A DNA stretch of 61,312 bases from Nitrospirae bacterium MYbin3 (GTDB lineage: Bacteria; Nitrospirota; Thermodesulfovibrionia; Thermodesulfovibrionales; Dissulfurispiraceae): the NCBI GenBank assembly GCA_002753335.1, contig PEAD01000001.1:77933-139244 (forward strand), in the 5' to 3' direction. The number at the start of each line of letters is the position of its first letter. The first letter of the stretch is position 1. The notes beneath the pieces are model-generated. The model saw only the letters and a list, made by a program, of their open reading frames with translations, did not search any database and was not told the DNA's origin. The position numbers were made by a program, and so were the translations under genes. This document shows positions 54,601 to 61,312 of this stretch, piece after piece.

Positions 54601-55691
54601 GAAGCGCTTCTCCCTAAAAGTGAACTATAAAGCCGGTACATCCGCTCGTACATTTTTTCGGCGCTGAACTCCTGCTCCGCTATTTTTCTGCCTTCCAACC
54701 CCATTTTCAGAGCCTTCTGCTTGTCTTCAAGAATTTTAATAATAGCATTAGCAAGCGCTTCAGAATCTTCGGACGGCACAAGATATCCGTTGACACCTTC
54801 CCTTATCACCTCGCCTACCCCGCCTATGTTTGAACCTATCACCGGCTTCTCCATAGCCATCGCCTCTATGAACGAAGTGCCGAGCGCTTCCTGCAATGTG
54901 GGGAGAACAAAAACATCTAAAGCTTTGAGCACATTCGGGATGTCTTTTCTCATTCCAAGCATTATTACCTTTTCTTGCAATCCCAGTTCTTTTATCTTTT
55001 CCTCTAAATTTTGTTTTTGAGGACCGTCGCCCGCAAACACAAACCGCGCTTCAGGAAATTTTTCGATCACCCTCTGCAGAGCATCCAGCAGGATGTGATG
55101 CCCTTTTCTGCGTCTTAAGATTGCGACCGTACCGACAAGTGGTGCCGTTGCATCAAGACCAAGTTCCTGCCTTAAAGTTTCTTGAACTTCAGAGGGATTG
55201 AATACCGAAAGGTCTATGCCGGTCGGCACAGAAACAATATTTTCGAAACAAACCCCGCAGCTTATCAGATATCTCCTTACATGCTCGCTTACCGTCACAA
55301 CCTTGTGCGGCAGGAAGCTGTAGGTGAATCTTGATGTGATCGGCATCTCAAGATGGCGGGTTCTGACTATCTTAAGGCTGCGTGACGACAATCTGCCGGC
55401 AATGCCTGCAACAAGACTGTCCCTGCCGCTGTGTGTGTTTACTATGTCAACGCCCTCTTTTTTTATCACACGAAGAATTTTGAAAATTGCAGAGAGGTCG
55501 TAGCTCTTTTCCATAACACATTCCCTGATTTCAAAACCTGCTGCTGCTGCTTTTTTTGCGAGTTCGCTGTCAGGCTGGCAGAGAAAAATTATTTTAACTC
55601 CGTATCCGCGCAGGCCGACAGCTTCCCTGAGAGTCCTGTTTTCCTGCCCTCCCCAGCCTTTTGACGATTCAGTATGAAGCAGCGTGAACAT
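54597..55691 (-). CDS. GT4 glycosyltransferase
   Basis: GT-B fold enzyme. The starts FTLLHTESSKGWGGQENRTL and PTGIDLSVFNPSEV, then VGTVAILRRRKGHHILLDAL and the donor-site EALGTSFIEAMAMEKPVIG, are GT4 features. The substrate is unknown. It overlaps the deacetylase by 4 bases and abuts the second heptosyltransferase. Confidence 0.92.
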   Translation of the reverse strand: MFTLLHTESSKGWGGQENRTLREAVGLRGYGVKIIFLCQPDSELAKKAAAAGFEIRECVMEKSYDLSAIFKILRVIKKEGVDIVNTHSGRDSLVAGIAGRLSSRSLKIVRTRHLEMPITSRFTYSFLPHKVVTVSEHVRRYLISCGVCFENIVSVPTGIDLSVFNPSEVQETLRQELGLDATAPLVGTVAILRRRKGHHILLDALQRVIEKFPEARFVFAGDGPQKQNLEEKIKELGLQEKVIMLGMRKDIPNVLKALDVFVLPTLQEALGTSFIEAMAMEKPVIGSNIGGVGEVIREGVNGYLVPSEDSEALANAIIKILEDKQKALKMGLEGRKIAEQEFSAEKMYERMYRLYSSLLGRSAS

Positions 55692-56828
55692 TTATTTTCT
55701 TGCCTCAAAAAGTTTTTTATCGAGAACATTTATCACTGTGTCCGGGGTAATCGCGTAAAGGCAGTCGCTTATTTTGCTGCTTTTACAGCCGTCCTTGCCG
55801 CAGGGAATGCAGTCCCAATCGAGCTGCAACACTTCATGCCTGCCCGTTTTTTGTGTCCCGTTTTTTTGATTATAAATAAAATCTGAAGCGAGCCAGCCAT
55901 TGTCCCACGGCCCCCAGTGAAAAGCGCCGCTCGGACCGAAAAGCGCCACCACCGGCGTTCCTACGGCAGCGGCAATATGCATCGGCGCAGAATCAACGCC
56001 AAAAAACAGATCTGCCATTTTAGATATTGCGCCAAGCTGTTTTATCGAGGTCTTGCCGCAAAGGTCTATAAGGTTTTTGTGAACGCCTGCCAGCGAAAGA
56101 ATATTTCTGGCCTTTTCCAGCTCTTTCTTTTCGGGCGATGAGGTAAAAACCACCGTACAATCTTTCGACAACAACCATCTTACAACCTGCGCCATGTATT
56201 CATCCTTCCAGCATTTGAACAGCCATCGGGATGTGGGATGGATATGAATTTCTTTTGTATGGCTCTCTGCACCGGCCTCTTCGAAAACCCTTTTGGCAAA
56301 GGCCATGTCAGCATCGGAAACATAAAAATCAACAGAAAGGTTCCCTGTAATTATGCCCCACCGCTTAACCACATCAAGGTTCTGCAATACTGTATGCCGT
56401 TTGTGTTCAGGCTCCGAGAGATGCGTATAGAACCGCTGCTTTCCGGCAAAACCTTTTTTATCTTTCCATCCGAGCCTGAACCTTGCACCCGAAACCAGAG
56501 AAATGACCGCTGCCCTGTCCCCTCCTGTCAAATCAACCGTCATATCAAAGCCCACATCCCTTAGTTTCTTCAAAAACAACGCTTCTTGCAGATAGCGTTT
56601 CACCTTGGGCAGCTTTTTAATGTTCCGGTCGAGCACAATGATCTCATCAAGCAACGGATTGCCCCTAAGCACATCCTCTGTGCCGGAATTTACAAGTGCA
56701 GAAATCTGTGCTTCCGGAAAGCTCTCTTTGAGCGGCCGAAACACCGGCGCAGCCAAAAGCACATCTCCTATATTTCTGAGCTTTATGACCAGAATCTTTT
56801 TAATATCGTGGAAGCCGCAGTTTTTCAC
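55692..56828 (-). CDS. GT9 heptosyltransferase-like protein
   Basis: A paralogue of the 52706 gene. KKILVIKLRNIGDVLLAAPVFRPL and FFGVDSAPMHIAAAVGTPVVALFGPSG are diagnostic. The short HPTSRWLFKCW stretch matches the WaaQ-type branch. The C-terminal CIPCGKDGCKSSKISDC is Cys-rich. The start is GTG 56828. This gene opens the LPS cluster. Confidence 0.92.
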   Translation of the reverse strand: MKNCGFHDIKKILVIKLRNIGDVLLAAPVFRPLKESFPEAQISALVNSGTEDVLRGNPLLDEIIVLDRNIKKLPKVKRYLQEALFLKKLRDVGFDMTVDLTGGDRAAVISLVSGARFRLGWKDKKGFAGKQRFYTHLSEPEHKRHTVLQNLDVVKRWGIITGNLSVDFYVSDADMAFAKRVFEEAGAESHTKEIHIHPTSRWLFKCWKDEYMAQVVRWLLSKDCTVVFTSSPEKKELEKARNILSLAGVHKNLIDLCGKTSIKQLGAISKMADLFFGVDSAPMHIAAAVGTPVVALFGPSGAFHWGPWDNGWLASDFIYNQKNGTQKTGRHEVLQLDWDCIPCGKDGCKSSKISDCLYAITPDTVINVLDKKLFEARK

Positions 56829-56852
56829 AGGTTTATTTTATAAGGTATACGT

Positions 56853-58862
56853 CTATATTTTCACACCGATTTTTAGAATTGCATCTTTTAGCTTTTTAAT
56901 CCTATCTCTTATCACCGCCGCCTTCTCGAAATCGAGGACCTTTGCCGCTTCTTTCATTTCTGCTTCAAGCTTTTTTATCGTTGCTTCATCAGCATTGTAT
57001 ACGTCGGTCTCTTCGGCTGCGAGCGGTACCGTAAAGTAGTCCGATTCATAGATCGAGCCGAGAATATCTTTAATATGGCTTTTTATGGATTCTGGCGTTA
57101 TGTTCATTTTTTTGTTGTATTTTTCCTGTATCTCGCGCCTTCTATTTGTTTCACTAAGGGCTCTTTCCATAGATCCGGTTATTTTGTCGGCATACAGAAT
57201 CACCTCGCCGTTCAGATTCCTTGCAGCCCTGCCTGCAGTCTGAATAAGTGAGCGCTCCGAACGCAGAAAGCCTTCTTTATCCGCATCAAAAATTGCTACC
57301 AAAGAAACCTCTGGAAGATCGAGTCCCTCTCTGAGAAGGTTAACTCCTATCAGCACATCAAAAACACCTAGCCTTAAATCTCTCAAAATCTCGATACGTT
57401 CAAGGGTGTCTATATCCGAATGCAGATATCTCGCCTTTACGCCGAGTTCCGTGTAATAATCGGTGAGGTCTTCGGCCATTTTCTTAGTCAGTGTTGTAAC
57501 TAGAACCCTCTCTTTTATTGCTGCTCTATTTCGTATTTCACCCAGCAGATCATCAACCTGACCGCTTACAGGCCTCACAATCATCGGAGGATCCATCAAT
57601 CCTGTCGGCCTTATTACCTGCTCAACCACCTTTCGGTTTGATTTTTCTATTTCGTAAGTTGCCGGAGTTGCCGAAACATAGATCGCCTGATTAACACGCT
57701 TCTCGAATTCTTCAAATCTCAGCGGCCTGTTGTCGAGCGCTGAGGGAAGCCTGAAACCATAGTTCACAAGGTTCTGTTTTCTTGAATAGTCGCCCGCATA
57801 CATTCCTCCGATTTGGGGGACGGTTGCGTGCGATTCATCTATCACAACAAGAAAATCTCCCTGTGAAGGCCCGCTTATCAGGTAGTCCATGAGAGTATAA
57901 GGCGGCTCTCCCGGCAGTCTTCCGCTGAGATGGCGCGAATAGTTTTCTATGCCGTGGCAATATCCGAACTCCTTCAACATTTCGATATCGAAGCGTGTGC
58001 GTTGTTCGATGCGTTTTGCAAATAGGACTTCTCCCTCATTTCGCAGGTCGCGCATTCTTTCCTCAAGTTCTTCGGCTATGGATTTAAAGGCACGGTCTAT
58101 TTTGTCTTTTGGGGTTATCCAATGGCTGTTTGGATAAAGAGTAACTTTATCCAGCCTTCTTAGGCGCTCTCCTGTAAGGGGATCAAATTCATGCAAAGCT
58201 TCTATGTCGTCTCCGAAAAATTCGACTCTTATTGCTTTGTCGCTCGAAAAGGCCGGGTAAATCTCGATGCTGTCTCCGCGCACCCTGAAATGTCCGCGTT
58301 TAAAATCTTTGTCGCTGCGCTCGTAAAGAATCTCTACAAGCTTGCGAAGAAAATCGTCCCGCTTGGTTCGCATGCCTTCCTCAATAAAAAGGTGCATTCC
58401 TAAATAATCTTCGGGAGAGCCTATGCCGTATATGCATGAAACCGAGGCAACCACGATGACATCCTTTCTTTCGAGGATTGACATTGTGGCAGAGTGGCGC
58501 AGCCTGTCTATGTCGTCATTGACCATGGCATCTTTTTCGATATAGGTATCGGTGGTTGGGATATAAGCTTCGGGCTGGTAGTAGTCATAATAGCTTACGA
58601 AAAACTCTACCGCGTTGTCAGGAAAAAGCTCTTTGAACTCGCCGTAAAGCTGTGCGGCTAAAGCTTTGTTGTGTGCGATTATCAAGGCCGGTTTGTTTGT
58701 ATTTTGAATTACATTTGCAATCGTGAAAGTCTTGCCCGAGCCGGTGACTCCGAGCAGCGTTTGATGTTTTAGACCTTTGCGCACGCCTTTGGTCAGGCTT
58801 TCTATTGCTTTAGGCTGATCCCCCTTAGGGAGAAATGGTGATTTGAGAGAGAAACCTGTCAT
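56853..58862 (-). CDS. uvrB: Excinuclease ABC subunit B
   Basis: UvrB verifies DNA lesions and loads UvrC in nucleotide excision repair. Walker [11 protein letters not shown], the beta-hairpin [16 protein letters not shown] in VVIDESHAT, and the helicase motif QTAGRAARN are present. The UVR domain at the C-terminus ([14 protein letters not shown]) binds UvrC. The 669-residue length is standard. uvrA and uvrC are elsewhere. Confidence 0.98.
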   Translation of the reverse strand: MTGFSLKSPFLPKGDQPKAIESLTKGVRKGLKHQTLLGVTGSGKTFTIANVIQNTNKPALIIAHNKALAAQLYGEFKELFPDNAVEFFVSYYDYYQPEAYIPTTDTYIEKDAMVNDDIDRLRHSATMSILERKDVIVVASVSCIYGIGSPEDYLGMHLFIEEGMRTKRDDFLRKLVEILYERSDKDFKRGHFRVRGDSIEIYPAFSSDKAIRVEFFGDDIEALHEFDPLTGERLRRLDKVTLYPNSHWITPKDKIDRAFKSIAEELEERMRDLRNEGEVLFAKRIEQRTRFDIEMLKEFGYCHGIENYSRHLSGRLPGEPPYTLMDYLISGPSQGDFLVVIDESHATVPQIGGMYAGDYSRKQNLVNYGFRLPSALDNRPLRFEEFEKRVNQAIYVSATPATYEIEKSNRKVVEQVIRPTGLMDPPMIVRPVSGQVDDLLGEIRNRAAIKERVLVTTLTKKMAEDLTDYYTELGVKARYLHSDIDTLERIEILRDLRLGVFDVLIGVNLLREGLDLPEVSLVAIFDADKEGFLRSERSLIQTAGRAARNLNGEVILYADKITGSMERALSETNRRREIQEKYNKKMNITPESIKSHIKDILGSIYESDYFTVPLAAEETDVYNADEATIKKLEAEMKEAAKVLDFEKAAVIRDRIKKLKDAILKIGVKI

Positions 58863-58871
58863 AGAGTCTTT

Positions 58872-59720
58872 CTATTCAAAAATAAGATAGTCCGCAATTT
58901 CTGGCGATATGGTTTTCCTGTGAATGCCTCTAGATAGTTCCGGCAGGATTACCCTGTACACAAAATCGGAGTTCTTTCGCAGTTGAAGAGGGATGCCTCT
59001 TTTCCAGGCATGCCCAACCCCCGCAAAAACAACCATCTGTTTCCCTGGGTTTTGTTTCAGTGCATCCATTGTGTGCCATGCCATCGCTTTATCCCACAAA
59101 ACCATCGCTTCACAGAAATAAATAAAGCTTCTTTCTTCCTGACCGTGAGACATCAACGATGTCCTCAAAAAATCCATATATCCAGAGCCGTCAACTTCAC
59201 AGAAAATATCGGGGGGAACCGTTGCCGTCTCTTCCGGCGTAAGCGCAGCAACTCCTTGGTATCCGACTTTGCGAGATACTGACTTCGAAACATTAAGTCC
59301 TATTACAGGCAATTTTGCGCTTTTTGCAAAGAAGAAAATATCTTTGTACAAGGACCATTCATGCTTCCAGTAGTCTTCAAATATTTTCTGAAAGACGTCC
59401 GGCTTCATTGCGCCTGAGAGGAAAGCATCAATTTGGGTCTGTGCTGAGGCAGGCAGCATTTCGATCCCGATCGCAAAGTTAATCCCGGCTTTGTTCAGCG
59501 CCTTGATTATCGCAAGCTGAGCAGCGTGGTGTTTTTTGTTGTCATGGAGTTCTCCAACCAATATTGCATCAACGCCTTTCAATTCCGGAACCAATTGTTC
59601 TAATGATGTGACAGTATTGTCGCCGACACGAAAAACTTTCTCGGCCGCCTCGGTCTGTGCCGCAAAAATGAGAGGAAAAAATAGCGTGGTTTGTAGAAAA
59701 GCTTTTATTGAGATGGACAT
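58872..59720 (-). CDS. ChaN-like heme-binding protein
   Basis: A signal peptide (about 1-25) precedes a ChaN/DUF399 domain. LVGELHDNKKHHAAQL and FAGVGHAWKRGIP carry His residues typical of the family, which binds heme and has been linked to iron uptake. There is no clear lipobox, unlike classic ChaN. It lies 9 bases upstream of uvrB, but a functional link is not evident. Confidence 0.85.
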   Translation of the reverse strand: MSISIKAFLQTTLFFPLIFAAQTEAAEKVFRVGDNTVTSLEQLVPELKGVDAILVGELHDNKKHHAAQLAIIKALNKAGINFAIGIEMLPASAQTQIDAFLSGAMKPDVFQKIFEDYWKHEWSLYKDIFFFAKSAKLPVIGLNVSKSVSRKVGYQGVAALTPEETATVPPDIFCEVDGSGYMDFLRTSLMSHGQEERSFIYFCEAMVLWDKAMAWHTMDALKQNPGKQMVVFAGVGHAWKRGIPLQLRKNSDFVYRVILPELSRGIHRKTISPEIADYLIFE

Positions 59721-59731
59721 AAAATATTTTA

Positions 59732-59810
<79 letters not shown>

Positions 59811-59828
59811 GTGTTTATATATTAACAC
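59811..59828. promoter_or_regulatory. Palindromic site, Rex-like
   Basis: GTGTTTATATATTAACAC is an inverted repeat with one mismatched pair. Its core TGTTTA-TATA-TTAACA differs by one base from TGTTAA-N4-TTAACA, the AT-rich version of the Rex site. It lies between the tRNA and the porin gene. Which gene it serves, if any, is open. Confidence 0.25.
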
Positions 59829-59933
59829 ATTACAACAACAGGATTTGCAAAAATAAAATTGGCATAAAAAAACTGGAAAAAAATATCTAATATTTGTAAT
59901 ATATCAAACTTAACAAAAAATATAGGGGGAAAT

Positions 59934-61312
59934 ATGGGCAAAAAGTTTGTAGTAGCAACATTATTTATTATTTCCTGCGTAATCTTCGCCTCTGAAGTAT
60001 TGGCAGAAGTAAAGACCGATGCAGGGGCTTCATTCAGGCTCAGGCAGGAGATCTGGGACAATGTCGTGGATCTTGGGACTATCGGCAATGCAGCTCCTCC
60101 AGGGAATATGGACAGGAACTATTTTCGTTTCAGGTCTTCGGTGTGGGGGAAAGTGGATTTCAACAAAGATTTCGGTGTGTACATGAGGCTGACCAACGAG
60201 CCTAGATACCATCTTGGCCCTAACAGGTTCTTGAATTATGGTCGTGAGAATGTGGCTCCACTTGCAAATAGATATGGTGACAACGATAAATTTGAGATAG
60301 ATGAGCTCTTTATCGACAACCTTTATCTTGATGCTAAAGATATATTCGGACTGCCTGTTGACCTCAGGATAGGCAGACAGGATTTTATCGGACCAACAGG
60401 CTATGGTGAAGGTTTTCTGATTCTCGACGGCAACCCCGGTGATGGCTCAAGATCGTTTTATTTCAATGCTGTCAAGACGTCAATCAAGTTTGCGAAGACC
60501 AACACTCTTGATTTTATTTATATCAGCGATAGGGAAACTGATAACTGGCCTACGGCGCACGAAGCTATTCACAATATCCAGACCGCTAACTATCGTTATG
60601 GAAAGCGCATACTGAACAATACGGCTGAAAAAGCGTATGTTGTTTACAGTAAGAATAAGTTTTTCGAAAAGTTGGATGTTGAACCGTACTATATTTACAA
60701 AACCGAAGCACCAACTCCCGGCACCGGCACTGCGGGTACTACTTATGCCAGCAAGCTTCGTTTAAACACTGTCGGCGCAAGGGTGGCGTATAAGGATGGT
60801 GGGCTTAAAACTGGCGTTGAGTATGCTCACCAGTACGGCAGCTATACTCAGGCAAGGACAACAACTACTGATGACGGAAGGAAAAGGCGTGGCAATGGCG
60901 GTTATGCTTATGCCGGCTACCAGTATGCAAATATGACTTTTAAACCCGAAGTTGAGCTGCGGTATGTTTATCTTTCGGGCGAGGATAACACAAGTAATAC
61001 AAATGAAGGCAATACCCACACCGGATGGAACCCACTTTTTTCGAGGGCTCCTATGTGGAATGAACTGATTATTTATACTCTTCTCCCTGAAACTGCTAAG
61101 GACCACAGTCCTGTTCCGGGCTACTGGTCAAACATGCAGATATACAAAGGCTCGGTAAAGCTTAATGTCAGCGCCGATACCAACTTGAATGTCGGGTACA
61201 GCTATCTCAGGGCAAACAAGACGGATGTTGGACTCTCGACAGCGATGTACTCTATGAGAGGAAAAGACAGGGGCAATCTCTATCAGGGCGTGTTAAGCCA
61301 CAAGTTCAACAA
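59934..61312 (+). CDS. Outer-membrane beta-barrel porin (alginate-export-like), partial
   Basis: The gene runs off the right edge, with 459 codons visible. A signal peptide (about 1-24, ending VLA) is followed by a barrel with alternating aromatic strands. FRLRQEIWDN, NYFRFRSSVWGKVDF, LPVDLRIGRQDF and KAYVVYSKNKFF are typical of the alginate-export porin family. The substrate is unknown. AGGGGG lies before the ATG. Because no stop is in the window, the length is unknown; the barrel usually needs about 450-520 residues, so most is here. Confidence 0.88.
   Translation, partial: MGKKFVVATLFIISCVIFASEVLAEVKTDAGASFRLRQEIWDNVVDLGTIGNAAPPGNMDRNYFRFRSSVWGKVDFNKDFGVYMRLTNEPRYHLGPNRFLNYGRENVAPLANRYGDNDKFEIDELFIDNLYLDAKDIFGLPVDLRIGRQDFIGPTGYGEGFLILDGNPGDGSRSFYFNAVKTSIKFAKTNTLDFIYISDRETDNWPTAHEAIHNIQTANYRYGKRILNNTAEKAYVVYSKNKFFEKLDVEPYYIYKTEAPTPGTGTAGTTYASKLRLNTVGARVAYKDGGLKTGVEYAHQYGSYTQARTTTTDDGRKRRGNGGYAYAGYQYANMTFKPEVELRYVYLSGEDNTSNTNEGNTHTGWNPLFSRAPMWNELIIYTLLPETAKDHSPVPGYWSNMQIYKGSVKLNVSADTNLNVGYSYLRANKTDVGLSTAMYSMRGKDRGNLYQGVLSHKFN

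Noticed and set aside
59860..59885. Sigma-54 promoter before the porin gene
   Set aside because: TTGGCATAAAAAAACTGG has a -24 like start but lacks GC at the -12 position.

Overview
The window looks like a chromosomal segment from an anaerobic, sulfur-reducing, Gram-negative bacterium, most plausibly a Nitrospirota (Thermodesulfovibrionia-type) or deltaproteobacterial lineage. This is inferred from content. The left edge carries the first codons of a DsrA-like sulfite reductase subunit. There is also an octaheme c-type cytochrome, a B12-dependent ribonucleotide reductase, SelB, molybdopterin synthesis (MoaA), a liv-type amino acid ABC transporter, NtrBC/NtrYX-type two-component systems, Tol-Pal components and heptosyltransferases (outer membrane, LPS). 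No plasmid, phage, IS or CRISPR feature is evident. Most of the window is ordinary, densely packed core genome.

Layout. 1-5.3 kb: dsrA start (minus) divergent from smc, then an EndoQ-like repair nuclease and a 173-bp nested palindrome. 5.3-11.7 kb: mtgA, an orphan FliL-like lipoprotein, a small lipoprotein, an octaheme cytochrome, malQ and a DUF1847 protein. 11.8-17.1 kb is the accessory-looking part: a CsgG-like lipoprotein with an exact 90-bp tandem repeat, a secreted caspase-fold protein, a tiny membrane ORF, a DUF4149 protein, a Janus/Ocnus (PHPT1-like) protein, a small membrane protein, and an easily missed selenoprotein-W-like ORF with an in-frame TGA and a SECIS-like hairpin. 17.1-25.9 kb (minus): one long compact cluster rpsF-ssb-rpsR-DUF507-DUF507-HNH-hisH-selB-degP-PIN/TRAM-ispD-ispF-PPIase. 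25.9-29.5 kb (minus): tgt and an NtrB/NtrC-like pair. 29.6-33.3 kb (plus): nrdJ, dCMP deaminase and a degenerate cyclase-like protein. 33.3-37.8 kb (minus): livKHMGF. 38-44 kb (plus): DUF4390-ntrY-ntrX, der, usp. 44-48.5 kb (minus): pal-cpoB-moaA and two glycosyltransferases. 48.8-52.7 kb (plus): a large cyclase-ATPase-TPR signalling protein. 52.7-59.8 kb (minus): a four-gene glycan/LPS cluster, uvrB, a ChaN-like protein and tRNA-Pro(CGG). From 59.9 kb a beta-barrel porin runs off the right edge.

Three unusual decoding situations sit in or near the large minus-strand cluster. A SelW/Rdx-type reading frame contains TGA followed by a bacterial-type SECIS hairpin, and selB itself lies 4.4 kb away. 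The degP frame is interrupted by an in-frame TAG, after which 29 family-typical C-terminal codons remain intact. A complete HNH endonuclease gene has no ATG/GTG/TTG start but an AUA exactly where a coupled ATGA overlap would be expected. Each can be explained by one base change, so sequencing error or recent mutation must be weighed against real recoding.

The most system-like accessory unit is the caspase-fold protein next to the double-CsgG lipoprotein. Both are exported and both carry long charged helices. I infer a cell-envelope module but cannot assign a function.
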